A DNA stretch of 31,439 bases, from positions 1 through 31,439 of the forward strand of contig UQRY01000023.1 of the NCBI GenBank assembly GCA_900543675.1, read 5' to 3'. This document shows, in pieces, positions 8,552 to 16,898 of this stretch. The position numbers and the translations under genes are program-made. Source of the stretch: an uncultured Mycoplasmatota bacterium (GTDB lineage Bacteria; Bacillota_I; Bacilli_A; RF39; UBA660). The notes beneath the pieces are model-generated. The model did no database searches. It was not told the DNA's origin and worked only from the letters and a program-made list of their open reading frames with translations. The stretch's first letter is position 1. Each line of letters starts with the position of its first letter.

Positions 8552-8638
8552 TCACTTCTTTTCTTTGATCTTTTTCGATAAAACATAATAATTTACATTC
8601 CCTGTTTTACGAAATAAATCCCATAATAATTGATTCAT
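8552..8638 (-). CDS. yqzL: YqzL-family micro-protein
   Basis: 28 residues, ATG at 8638 to TGA at 8552, preceded by GGGTGAT. The protein begins MNQLLWDLFRKTGNVNYYVL, matching the small YqzL family (xWxxFxxTGxxxxYLL) that sits between era and recO in Bacillus. Function unknown. Both the conserved pattern and the position support it as a real gene despite its size. Confidence 0.85.
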   Translation of the reverse strand: MNQLLWDLFRKTGNVNYYVLSKKIKEKK

Positions 8639-8669
8639 CTTTATCACCCATTAATAGAATGATAATTTT

Positions 8670-9557
8670 TTAAGAATCTAATTCATCTAGTCCCAATTCT
8701 TTTAAATATTTTTGTTTATCACGCCAATTTTCAATCGTTTTCACATAAGTTTCTAAGTAAACACGTTTTTGAAAATATTCTTCTAAGTCTTGACGAGCTT
8801 CCATTCCTACTCTTTTCATCATACTACCATTTTTACCGATCAATATTTTCTTTAAATTATCTCGATCGACAACAACCAAAACTTGAAGATGAACTTTGTC
8901 TTTATCTTGATCCATCTTTTCTAAATAACAAGTAACAGAATGTGGAACTTCTTCTTTCGTTAAGCGTAATATTTTTTCCCGAACAATCTCACTGACATAA
9001 AAACTAGTAGAAATATTCGTAAATGTATCATCAGTAAAAATCTTTCCTTCATTAGGTAAATATTTTTTGATTGTTTGAATTAACGGTTCGATATTATCGT
9101 TCTTTAAAGCCGATATTGGGAATATCTCACAAAAAGAATATAAATCTTTATATTCATCAATTAACTGTAATAGTTTTTCTTTCTTTACTCGATCAACTTT
9201 ATTTAATACCAAGATAATTGGAACATTTTCTTCTTTAATTTTTTCTAATACAAATTTATCTCCCTTACCAATTCCTGCTTCAACATCCACTAAAAACAAA
9301 ATTAAATCAACATTATCTACAGACTGATAAGCTTTCTTATTCAAAATATTTCCTAATTTATTAAGTGGTTTATGAATACCTGGCGTATCTACGAAAACAA
9401 TCTGACTGTCCGTATCTTCATAAACCCCTTGAATAATATTTCTCGTTGTTCCTGATTTATCCGAAGTAATCGCAAGCTTTGTCTCTAAAATACTATTTAA
9501 TAATGTACTCTTCCCAACATTAGGACGTCCAACAATACTAACAAAACCACTTTTCAT
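8670..9557 (-). CDS. era: GTPase Era
   Basis: 295 residues. Era binds the 3' end of 16S rRNA and acts in 30S subunit maturation. GTPase motifs: GRPNVGKS (10-17), TSGTTR-like switch I (SGTTRN, 35-40), DTPG (57-60), NKVD (119-122) and SALK (149-152). The C-terminal KH domain has the GKNG loop (241-244). The ATG at 9557 overlaps the cdd stop as ATGA, so the two are translationally coupled. Confidence 0.97.
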   Translation of the reverse strand: MKSGFVSIVGRPNVGKSTLLNSILETKLAITSDKSGTTRNIIQGVYEDTDSQIVFVDTPGIHKPLNKLGNILNKKAYQSVDNVDLILFLVDVEAGIGKGDKFVLEKIKEENVPIILVLNKVDRVKKEKLLQLIDEYKDLYSFCEIFPISALKNDNIEPLIQTIKKYLPNEGKIFTDDTFTNISTSFYVSEIVREKILRLTKEEVPHSVTCYLEKMDQDKDKVHLQVLVVVDRDNLKKILIGKNGSMMKRVGMEARQDLEEYFQKRVYLETYVKTIENWRDKQKYLKELGLDELDS

Positions 9558-9940
9558 CGTAAATTCTCCTCACTAAATGAATGAGGGCACAACTCATCCA
9601 AAGAATAATTTTCTATTTTCCCATCTTCATGATAAATAAGAATTTCTAACTCTCTATTACAGTAATCAATTAGAGCTTGTCTACAAATAAAACAAGGAAA
9701 AATACTCTCTTTACTTTCCGCATAAAGATGAAGCTTCGTAAAATCATTTTTATTCTTCCCACAAGAAAGTGCATGAAAAAGCGCATTTCTCTCCGCACAA
9801 ATTCCCGCATTAGGGGAAGAGGTTTCAACGTTAACTCCTCCAAAAAGGCTTCCATCCTGACACTCTAAAAAACAGGCAACAGGAAAATGATAATACTTAC
9901 TTTGACTATTTTTTAATAAGGCTTGTAACTTTTCTAACAT
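9554..9940 (-). CDS. cdd: Cytidine deaminase
   Basis: 128 residues. Homotetrameric-type enzyme that deaminates cytidine and deoxycytidine in pyrimidine salvage. Zinc and catalytic residues: C48-A49-E50 in CAERNA, plus C83 and C86 in PCFICRQ. I place the start at ATG 9940 because AGGAG lies 8 bases before it; the upstream GTG at 9949 sits almost on top of that site. Follows ybeY closely and overlaps era by ATGA. Confidence 0.95.
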   Translation of the reverse strand: MLEKLQALLKNSQSKYYHFPVACFLECQDGSLFGGVNVETSSPNAGICAERNALFHALSCGKNKNDFTKLHLYAESKESIFPCFICRQALIDYCNRELEILIYHEDGKIENYSLDELCPHSFSEENLR

Positions 9941-9951
9941 CACTACCACTC

Positions 9952-10401
9952 CTACCTCGTAATTTGAAATTTTTGTAATAATTCTTCTTGTTTCGCAAAC
10001 ATCACTTTTTCTTCTTCCTCAGTCATATGATCATAACCAAGTAAGTGCAACAAACCATGTACCGCTAAAAAAGAAATCTCTCGTCTTAGAGAATGACCGA
10101 AAGACGTTGCTTGTTCCTTAGCTTTATCGATCGAAATATAAATATCTCCTAATAAACGAACACCTAAATCAATTGTCTTATTATCCTCTAAGGCAAAACT
10201 GATGACATCGGTCGGACGATCAACTCCTCGATACGTTAAGTTTATCTCATGAATTCTAGGATTATCAATAAAAATAATATTGAATTCTACGTTTTCTAAT
10301 TTCTCTTCTTTTAACACAAAAGTAATAAACTCATGTAACTTATCAATTTCTTCTTCTAAGTCACAATCTGTCTCGTTAAAAATTTCAAAAGTATTTTCCA
10401 T
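9952..10401 (-). CDS. ybeY: Endoribonuclease YbeY (rRNA maturation)
   Basis: 149 residues. Metal-dependent RNase acting in 16S rRNA 3' end maturation and ribosome quality control. The signature HGLLHLLGYDH is at 115-125 with zinc-ligand histidines 115, 119 and 125. The ATG at 10401 overlaps the stop of the VanZ gene by one base (TAATG). The dgkA gene that usually follows ybeY in Bacillus is absent here. Confidence 0.97.
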   Translation of the reverse strand: MENTFEIFNETDCDLEEEIDKLHEFITFVLKEEKLENVEFNIIFIDNPRIHEINLTYRGVDRPTDVISFALEDNKTIDLGVRLLGDIYISIDKAKEQATSFGHSLRREISFLAVHGLLHLLGYDHMTEEEEKVMFAKQEELLQKFQITR

Positions 10402-11024
10402 TATCTAACCACCATCCAGATATATCCGATTAATCCCCCAACAAAAAGAAGGGACAAAAAATTAAGAAACCAATCTTTCCGTAAAACTTTTGGTAAATGC
10501 TCCTTAATTTTCTGTAAAACAAAGTATATGCCATACCCCAACATGCCCCCGATAAGATTCAAAATAATATCATCAATATCGAAAATTCTACCGATGATTA
10601 ATTGCGTTGATTCAATACTAACTGAAGCAAACAAAATCATCAAAAAGGCCGGAATCCATTTATTGATCTTCGTATAATAACAGGCAAAGAATCCGTAAGG
10701 CACAAATAAAACCAAATTTCCAATTACATTTTTAAAGAAAAGCCGACTGCCAATTGAATACCTACTAATTTCCTGAAAAGGAATTAAATTAAAGTGTTCA
10801 TCCGTCAAAGATAAAGAAGGATCTTCAAAAGTGACAATTTGAAATAAACACAAGATATAGATCAAAAAAATCAATTGAAAGGCTTCACGATAAAAAACAA
10901 AATGTTGTTTATTATTGACAATATAAGCAATCCGAAGTGAAGAGACGATCAAAATACTGATCAAGACTATAGGCCAAGTAAATTCCATCACCCCTTTAAT
11001 AGTATGATCTAAAGGAGTAATCAT
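10401..11024 (-). CDS. VanZ-family membrane protein
   Basis: 207 residues from ATG 11024, which has AGGTG at good spacing; the GTG at 11033 would sit on its own ribosome site. It has about five hydrophobic segments and the VanZ core pattern (FNLIPFQEISRY, then NVIGNLVLFVPYGFF, then SIESTQLIIGRIFDIDDIILNLIGG). The family includes the teicoplanin-resistance protein VanZ, but most members are unlinked to glycopeptide resistance and have unknown envelope roles; no van genes are nearby. It occupies the place held by phoH and yqfF in Bacillus. Confidence 0.88.
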   Translation of the reverse strand: MITPLDHTIKGVMEFTWPIVLISILIVSSLRIAYIVNNKQHFVFYREAFQLIFLIYILCLFQIVTFEDPSLSLTDEHFNLIPFQEISRYSIGSRLFFKNVIGNLVLFVPYGFFACYYTKINKWIPAFLMILFASVSIESTQLIIGRIFDIDDIILNLIGGMLGYGIYFVLQKIKEHLPKVLRKDWFLNFLSLLFVGGLIGYIWMVVR

Positions 11025-11033
11025 AAAAATCAC

Positions 11034-12206
11034 CTAACTTTCTTCATCAAGCTCTTGTTGTGGTTCTTCCTTTATCGGTTGATAATCGGTGATATCTTCT
11101 TTTACTTTAAAGAAGATCACTACTACTATTTTACTATCTTCTTCCGTAATTTTCAAACTTTTTTCATATAATATCTTATCTTCTTCGCCAATTTTTTGTC
11201 GTAATTTTTCATTTGCGATACGACTAGTTTCAAGGAGAGCCTGTTCTTTACTATAAACAGTATCTTTTTTTATGATTTCTTCTTCTTCCTGCCAAGATAA
11301 AGAAAAAGGTAAAATATTGTTTTTTATTGTAAAAATATCCTTTTCTTTTTTCTCTTCATAAGGAGAAAAATCGAATAAATTCCAATCATGATGAAATAAA
11401 TGGAGAGATAAGGTATTCTTTTTATTTCCTGTTTTTACTTCCTCACTATAATGATAAGGTAATTCAACAGTAACTTCATACCATACTTCCGCAAATACCT
11501 TACCTTCAGCATGTACTTTAGCCATTACGGTATCCTTATTTTTAATTTCACCACTAACTAACACATCCCCTTTTTTTACGTACGTTCCAGGCGTTACAAG
11601 AACATTACCAGACTTAGCTTCAACCGAAATAATCCTACCTTCTTTTTTAGCCACTAAATCACGAGGAGTCTCATCTACTTGATAGTCTTTAATTTTTCTC
11701 TCTTCAACTTTAACAATATAACTAACGCCCACTCTTTCTATTTCCATCCACTCAATTTTATCTCGATATTTTCTAATCATGTCTTGAACGATTTTTTCTT
11801 GTTCAGAAAACGACTTAACAAAATGATATTTTTCAATTCCTTGTGTTTTTAACTCTTCCAAAATCAAATTTCTAATCTCTTCTTTATTATGAACCACATC
11901 GACTTGAAAAATAACATGAGATAAAAAATAAATTAAGCCTAACCCTAAACACAAACACCCAAAAAAAAGACGATACCTAACAAAAAAACTTTTTATACGA
12001 ACAGGCCCATATATCCTAACTACTTCTACTTCATATATCGTCTTAATCTCTTTAATTTTTTGAAAATCTTTCTCGCCTACTCGAATTAATACTGTTTTTG
12101 TCCCGTATTCTAAATAAAAAAATTCTATCCCCTGACTATAGAGATTTCTAATAAATCGTTTAACATCTTTCCCCGTTATCCTAATATCATATTTATTCAT
12201 GTTCAT
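11034..12206 (-). CDS. yqfD: YqfD-family sporulation-associated membrane protein
   Basis: 390 residues. An N-terminal cytoplasmic domain (about 1-78), one transmembrane helix (about 79-100, LFFGCLCLGLGLIYFLSHV), then a large outer domain with EGRIISVEAKSGNVLVTPG. In Bacillus YqfD is made in the mother cell and is needed for sporulation. It overlaps yqfC by 14 bases, as in spore formers. The acidic Glu-rich tail is typical of fast-diverging ends. Whether this organism sporulates cannot be judged from the window. Confidence 0.9.
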   Translation of the reverse strand: MNMNKYDIRITGKDVKRFIRNLYSQGIEFFYLEYGTKTVLIRVGEKDFQKIKEIKTIYEVEVVRIYGPVRIKSFFVRYRLFFGCLCLGLGLIYFLSHVIFQVDVVHNKEEIRNLILEELKTQGIEKYHFVKSFSEQEKIVQDMIRKYRDKIEWMEIERVGVSYIVKVEERKIKDYQVDETPRDLVAKKEGRIISVEAKSGNVLVTPGTYVKKGDVLVSGEIKNKDTVMAKVHAEGKVFAEVWYEVTVELPYHYSEEVKTGNKKNTLSLHLFHHDWNLFDFSPYEEKKEKDIFTIKNNILPFSLSWQEEEEIIKKDTVYSKEQALLETSRIANEKLRQKIGEEDKILYEKSLKITEEDSKIVVVIFFKVKEDITDYQPIKEEPQQELDEES

Positions 12207-12444
12207 AAGACGTTCCCTTAAATTCGATATTTTCTATTTTTCCTACTACTAAAATTTCGTTATCTAATAATTTCTGAATACGAAGATCTTGACCTTTAAT
12301 TACCAAAATACCCTCTCTATAAGAAACAGATATCTTATGGTCTTCTAAGTAGTTGATCTTCGTATAATTAACCACATCTAAACGGGAATTTAAATATGTG
12401 ATGCGAAAGGCATTATCTTGGATATACTCTAATAAACGAGACAT
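12193..12444 (-). CDS. yqfC: YabP/YqfC-family protein
   Basis: 83 residues, ATG at 12444 with an AGGTGAT ribosome site. The pattern ITYLNSRLDVVNYTKI...SVSYREGILVIKGQDL fits the YabP/YqfC family of spore-associated proteins. It forms a gene pair with yqfD. A terminator separates it from yqeY upstream, so it needs its own promoter, which I could not place with confidence. Confidence 0.88.
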   Translation of the reverse strand: MSRLLEYIQDNAFRITYLNSRLDVVNYTKINYLEDHKISVSYREGILVIKGQDLRIQKLLDNEILVVGKIENIEFKGTSYEHE

Positions 12445-12469
12445 AGAATCACCTATTTAAAATTATGAA

Positions 12470-12503
12470 AAAAAGGAATAAGTTATACTTAGAACTTATT
12501 CCT
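12470..12503 (-). terminator. Rho-independent terminator of yqeY
   Basis: Minus strand AGGAATAAGTT and AACTTATTCCT form a perfect 11-bp stem with an 8-base loop, followed by seven T. It begins 8 bases after the yqeY stop. Confidence 0.93.
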
Positions 12504-12510
12504 AAAATAG

Positions 12511-12954
12511 TTATAGTTGTTTAAGTTTTTCTTGAATGATTCCTGAAACTTCTTTCATATCTGCTTTTCCTTTAACAAGAGGTGTAAGTTTACCCATGAT
12601 TTTTCCCATATCCTTGTTAGAGGTAGGATTTACTTCACTAAATACTTGATCAATAAGTTGTTCAAGTTCTTCTTTGGTTAACTGTTCAGGTAAATAACGA
12701 TTTAAAATTTCGATTTCTCCCAAAGTCTTGTCAATTAAGTCTTGACGATTTCCTTTTTCGAACTCTTTAATAGATTCTTTTCTAGTTTTAACTCCACGAC
12801 TAACTACTTCAATTAATAACTCTTCATCAAGCTCTCTTTTTTGATCGATATGGGCTTGTTTCATTCCTGCTTTAATTTCACGAATAACCGCTAACTCTTC
12901 TTTTTGATGATTCTTCATAGCAGAAATCATATCTTTATCTAATTTTTCTAGCAT
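12511..12954 (-). CDS. yqeY: GatB/YqeY-domain protein
   Basis: 147 residues, all helical. It has the family signatures RGVKTRKESIKEFEKGNRQDL, LNRYLPEQLTKEEL and DMGKIMGKLTPLVKGKADM. The domain is homologous to the tRNA-interacting tail of GatB in the amidotransferase complex; as a free protein its role is unknown. The start at 12954 has an AAAGGA site. In Bacillus yqeY lies just before yqfC, as here, usually after rpsU, which is missing. Confidence 0.93.
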   Translation of the reverse strand: MLEKLDKDMISAMKNHQKEELAVIREIKAGMKQAHIDQKRELDEELLIEVVSRGVKTRKESIKEFEKGNRQDLIDKTLGEIEILNRYLPEQLTKEELEQLIDQVFSEVNPTSNKDMGKIMGKLTPLVKGKADMKEVSGIIQEKLKQL

Positions 12955-12977
12955 TTTTGTTCATTCCTTTCTTCTTT

Positions 12978-13007
12978 ATTCTAACACACTTTATTTAAAG
13001 ATGTAAA
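12978..13007 (-). promoter_or_regulatory. Promoter of yqeY
   Basis: Minus strand TTTACA (13007-13002), an 18-base spacer, then TAGAAT (12983-12978), about 24 bases before the start codon. Confidence 0.65.
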
Positions 13008-13050
13008 TCATTCAACAAAAAACAAAGGAAAATAAGGAATACTAGTCATC

Positions 13051-14880
13051 TTAATAGTATAAATAAACTTGCATAACCGCATCAGATTGTGAACGACGGT
13101 TACCATCATTTTGAACAGAAATTTCTCTACCAACTCTTGGAGACCTAACCGTTAAAATTCCATTCGATTGATTATAAGACAAGCTATAACTTTGATTATA
13201 TAAGGTAATCGTATCCCAAGGACCAGCCGCAACATTGATTCCTACAGTTACGGTAGCGAAATTGTCATTGGTAAAACTTTGCCATCCCTGATAACCAGTT
13301 AAATTATAGGTAGCAGTATTAGAGCAAGTACCTAAGTAGACTTTTTTTACTTTAGCTTGATTAACCCCATTATTATAACCATCATTATAACCACGATTAT
13401 AGGCATTAGTTGGATTTTCTACTGTTCCTGTAATTCCTAAAATGGTATTTCCTTCTAAAATTTTATTTGCACTTAACCCGATTACTGAAGCAAGAGAGGA
13501 ATAAGAAATATATTTTTCCGATACATTGCTAAAGTTGCCGTAATTTGCAGCTGGATAATATCCATAGTCGGTAGCAAAATAAATACGATTATTATAATGC
13601 CATGCGGTATCGCCAGTCACATTACTAGAATCTGCTCGACTTGGCATATTCCCAGTTACTTTATTTCCATTTACCCAAGCAGTTCTTCCACTTAGGATTT
13701 GAGAAGCTGTCGCATTGGCTTGTGTTTGACTAGCTAAGGATGCAGCTGTTATCTTGCCACTTCCATTATGATATCCTTCTGGTATCGTATAACTTCCTCC
13801 CGCATTTAATGTTTGACTTACTGCTCCACGATTTGCCATCGTTCCCGTTACCTTTTTCCCTTTTACCCATGCTGTCTTGCCACTTAATATCTGATTCGCT
13901 GTCGCATCTCCATCTCCACTACTACATGCATATATCGTTTCTATCGGATTGGCCGTTATATTTCCTAGTTTATCTTTTACTTGAATTTCAGCGTTTGTTC
14001 CTACTTGATAAATTTTGCTAACATCTGTTACCCAAGTTGCCCCGCCATCAAAGGAATAGATTGCGTCATCTTTATCAACACCAATTCCACTATCGTTGAC
14101 ATCAGTAATATTAACTGCAATTTGATTACCATTAATAATAGATTGTTCATCACTCACTAAACTAAACTCTGGTCCTTTAGAATCTGCTCTTACAATATGA
14201 TTATTCATATTACTTACATTGTTCGCTTGATCGATTGCTCTTACATAGATGTTGCCATTATAATTTTGATATTCTTGATTACTTGGATTTAATTCGATCC
14301 AATTTAATAAATCTTTAGTATATTCATAGCGATCAATTTCAATATTATAAGGATTACTACTACTATAGGTTCCATAAACATATCTTGTCCAATCTCCTTC
14401 GTTATAGTTCTTTGTATGGGGAGTATCTTCATATAGTTCATAGTTTACCACAAAGTTTCCACTAAATCCTTTACAGTATAAAGGGAGTCCTCCTTCCGCA
14501 TCATGAACAATTTTACCATTCTTATCTTTACAAGTTAAATAAGCTTGATATTCATTTCCTTTACCACTTGTATTATCGATAATGATATTTCCCGTACAGT
14601 TAATATCCTCTTCTTCAATTAATCCTTCATTTAGAAGAGTGCCATAGGGAACATTGAAACAATCACTACTCGCATTAGTCATTTCCCCCTTATAGTTTTT
14701 GACATATAATTTACTTGCTTCATACGCTAATTTTTCTAAAGTCTGATACTTCTTCTCATCATTTCCATACGTTAGATTTCTAACAGCAGGTAAGGCTATT
14801 GCCATCAAAACCCCGATTAAGATAATCACAACTAATAGTTCAATTAGAGTAAATCCTCTTTTTCTCTTTTCTATTTTCAT
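13051..14880 (-). CDS. Long type IV pilin-like surface protein A
   Basis: 609 residues. The class III prepilin signal is KRG/FTLIELLVVIILIGV: cleavage after G9, Phe10 as mature residue 1, Glu14 as the +5 Glu, then a hydrophobic helix to about 32. Typical pilins have 130-200 residues, so this one is three times longer. Order after the helix: a four-cysteine region (C74, C95, C117, C136); an Ig-like segment ending YVRAIDQANNVS (about 145-232); a second one (about 238-318); a module ATANQILSGKTAWVKGKKVTG with a GGSYTIPEGYHNGSGK motif (about 326-385) and a second partial copy (about 389-411). These modules resemble phage tail fibre repeats. A GYNDG-rich linker leads to a unique C-terminal domain (about 515-609). 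The first about 410 residues match proteins B and C. Its promoter has no G-run. Confidence 0.88.
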   Translation of the reverse strand: MKIEKRKRGFTLIELLVVIILIGVLMAIALPAVRNLTYGNDEKKYQTLEKLAYEASKLYVKNYKGEMTNASSDCFNVPYGTLLNEGLIEEEDINCTGNIIIDNTSGKGNEYQAYLTCKDKNGKIVHDAEGGLPLYCKGFSGNFVVNYELYEDTPHTKNYNEGDWTRYVYGTYSSSNPYNIEIDRYEYTKDLLNWIELNPSNQEYQNYNGNIYVRAIDQANNVSNMNNHIVRADSKGPEFSLVSDEQSIINGNQIAVNITDVNDSGIGVDKDDAIYSFDGGATWVTDVSKIYQVGTNAEIQVKDKLGNITANPIETIYACSSGDGDATANQILSGKTAWVKGKKVTGTMANRGAVSQTLNAGGSYTIPEGYHNGSGKITAASLASQTQANATASQILSGRTAWVNGNKVTGNMPSRADSSNVTGDTAWHYNNRIYFATDYGYYPAANYGNFSNVSEKYISYSSLASVIGLSANKILEGNTILGITGTVENPTNAYNRGYNDGYNNGVNQAKVKKVYLGTCSNTATYNLTGYQGWQSFTNDNFATVTVGINVAAGPWDTITLYNQSYSLSYNQSNGILTVRSPRVGREISVQNDGNRRSQSDAVMQVYLYY

Positions 14881-14919
14881 TATGTATTACAACTCCTTAT
14901 ATTATTCTCTTATAATTTA

Positions 14920-14949
14920 AGTATACTCTTTGCTTCAACCTGTTGGCAA
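14920..14949 (-). promoter_or_regulatory. Promoter of pilin-like gene A, without G-run
   Basis: Minus strand TTGCCA (14949-14944), an 18-base mixed spacer, then TATACT (14925-14920). The hexamers are identical to those of gene B but the spacer holds no homopolymer. The AGGAG site and ATG follow. Confidence 0.75.
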
Positions 14950-15001
14950 GAGAATATTCCATTTTGGACTACATTTTCTAAAACTATCCCTGACAAATAG
15001 T

Positions 15002-15027
15002 AAAAAGAGTGGAAATTATTTCCACTC
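15002..15027 (-). terminator. Rho-independent terminator of pilin-like gene B
   Basis: GAGTGGAAA (15007-15015) and TTTCCACTC (15019-15027) form a perfect 9-bp stem with a 3-base loop; the minus strand continues with TTTTTA. It insulates gene A from read-through of gene B. Confidence 0.9.
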
Positions 15028-15046
15028 AGCTAAATAGAAAACTTTC

Positions 15047-16867
15047 TTACAATTTTAAATAAGTTAAAGTAGGAGCCCAAATTTGAGCAGTAGCTTCTGC
15101 ACGAGTATTAGGATTACCTGGTAAAGTAGAAGCTTCTGCATGCAAATAATAGTCCATATAAATATAATCACAAGTAGTTTTTAAATCAGTTAACGTCCAA
15201 GTGTAAGTAGCATTATATGTAGTATTATTTAAATTTAACTGGCTACCTAACTGTTTACCATTACAATCTCTTAAAGTTACACTTAATGTAACTGAAGCAC
15301 GAGCTTCCGCATAAGCAAGAGAATGAACTATATTATATCTAAATTGAATTGTGGTCAACAATCCAGCTGTACCATCTGGCATTTTGGTTAAATAAATATT
15401 TTGACTTCTACCAGATTTAGTATCCGTATGTAAATTATGATCTTTATCTGTAGCAACTTGACTTACTGAAGAAGCTGTTGTATATGACCCTGTAGCAGTA
15501 CCACTATTTCCAGAATATAAGACTTTTCCAATATCTTTTGATCCATTACTATATCCATCATTATAACCATTGTTGTAGCCATCATTCTTTCCTTTATTAT
15601 AGCCATCATTATAACCATCGTTATATGTTTTTCCGGTTCCCGTTATCTTATTTCCGTTTACCCAAGCCGTTTTACCGCTAGTAATATCACCTGCAGTTGC
15701 CGTTCCAGGTGTTTGACTTGCTAAGGAGGCAGCTGTTATCTTGCCACTTCCATTATGATATCCTTCTGGTATTGTATAACTTCCTCCGGCATTTAATGTT
15801 TGACTTATTGCTCCACGATTTGCCATCGTACCAGTTACTTTTTTCCCTTTTACCCATGCTGTCTTACCACTTAATATCTGATTCGCTGTCGCATCTCCAT
15901 CTCCACTACTACAGGCATATATCGTTTGGATTGGATTAGCCGTAATATTTCCTAGTTTATCTTTTACTTGGATCTCTGCATTCGTACTTATCGTATAGAC
16001 TTTACTCGTATCTCTTACCCAAGTTGCTCCTCCATCAAAAGAATAGATACTATCTCCTTGATCTACCCCGATTCCACTATCCCTTACATTACTAATTTCT
16101 ACTTCAATTTGATTACCATCTATAATCGCATGCTCATCACTCACTAAACTAAACTCTGGTCCTTTAGAATCTGCCCTTACAATGTGATTATTCATATTAC
16201 TTACATTGTTCGCTTGATCTATCGCTCTTACATAGATATTTCCATTATAATTTTGATATTCTTGATTACTTGGATTTAATTCAACCCAATTTAATAAATC
16301 TTTAGTATATTCATAACGGTCAATTTCAATATTATAAGGATTACTACTACTATAGGTTCCATAGACATATCTTGTCCAATCTCCTTCGTTATAGTTCTTT
16401 GTATGGGTAGTATCTTCATATAGTTCATAGTTCACCACAAAGTTTCCACTAAAGCCCTTACAATATAAAGGAAGACCTCCTTCTGCTTCGTGAATAACTT
16501 TTCCCTTCTTATCTTTACAAGTTAAGTAAGCTTGATATTCATTACCTTTACCACTTGTATTATCGATAATAATATTTCCTGTACAGTTAATATCCTCTTC
16601 TTCGATTAATCCTTCATTTAGAAGAGTGTCATAGGGAACATTAAAACAATCACTACTCGCATTGGTCATTTCTCCCCGATAGTTCTTTACATATAACTTA
16701 CTTGCTTCATAAGCTAACTTCTCTAATGTCTGATATTTCTTCTCACTATTTCCATAAGTTAGATTTCTAACAGCAGGTAATGCTATTGCCATCAAGACTC
16801 CAATTAAGATAATGACCACTAATAATTCGATTAAAGTAAATCCTCTTTTTCTTAAACTTTTACTCAT
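15047..16867 (-). CDS. Long type IV pilin-like surface protein B, with G-run promoter
   Basis: 606 residues, same architecture as protein A: signal KRG/FTLIELL (cleavage after G9), pilin helix, cysteine region, two Ig-like segments, and the ATANQILSGKTAWVKGKKVTG plus GYHNGSGK module. After about residue 410 it diverges. It has a linker of YNxG tetrapeptides (about 415-445: NDGYNDGYNKGKNDG and more) and a unique C-terminal domain with alternating hydrophobic residues that looks beta-rich (about 455-606), probably the adhesive or antigenic part. ATG at 16867 with AGGAG seven bases upstream. Own promoter and own terminator, so it can be switched independently of A and C. Confidence 0.88.
   Translation of the reverse strand: MSKSLRKRGFTLIELLVVIILIGVLMAIALPAVRNLTYGNSEKKYQTLEKLAYEASKLYVKNYRGEMTNASSDCFNVPYDTLLNEGLIEEEDINCTGNIIIDNTSGKGNEYQAYLTCKDKKGKVIHEAEGGLPLYCKGFSGNFVVNYELYEDTTHTKNYNEGDWTRYVYGTYSSSNPYNIEIDRYEYTKDLLNWVELNPSNQEYQNYNGNIYVRAIDQANNVSNMNNHIVRADSKGPEFSLVSDEHAIIDGNQIEVEISNVRDSGIGVDQGDSIYSFDGGATWVRDTSKVYTISTNAEIQVKDKLGNITANPIQTIYACSSGDGDATANQILSGKTAWVKGKKVTGTMANRGAISQTLNAGGSYTIPEGYHNGSGKITAASLASQTPGTATAGDITSGKTAWVNGNKITGTGKTYNDGYNDGYNKGKNDGYNNGYNDGYSNGSKDIGKVLYSGNSGTATGSYTTASSVSQVATDKDHNLHTDTKSGRSQNIYLTKMPDGTAGLLTTIQFRYNIVHSLAYAEARASVTLSVTLRDCNGKQLGSQLNLNNTTYNATYTWTLTDLKTTCDYIYMDYYLHAEASTLPGNPNTRAEATAQIWAPTLTYLKL
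15542..15628 (-). repeat. 12-bp tandem repeats encoding YNxG tetrapeptides
   Basis: Imperfect repeats of about 12 bases (plus-strand unit like CCATCATTATAA), around seven copies, within gene B. They encode Tyr-Asn-Xaa-Gly units. Gain or loss of a unit would keep the frame and change linker length. A shorter version lies in gene A at about 13365-13402. Confidence 0.8.
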
Positions 16868-16898
16868 ACTACGGCTCCTTATATTCTTTTATACTATA

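Noticed and set aside
10401..11024. Glycopeptide resistance gene vanZ
   Set aside because: Only the broad VanZ family can be claimed; no vanA, vanH, vanX or regulators are nearby.
13740..14021. Plus-strand open frame opposite pilin-like gene A, and a similar one at 15697-15939
   Set aside because: Both are shadows of the same conserved coding repeat; codon use fits the minus strand and there is no ribosome site.
15542..15628. CRISPR-like array
   Set aside because: Units are about 12 bases, without spacers, and read in frame as YNxG tetrapeptides.
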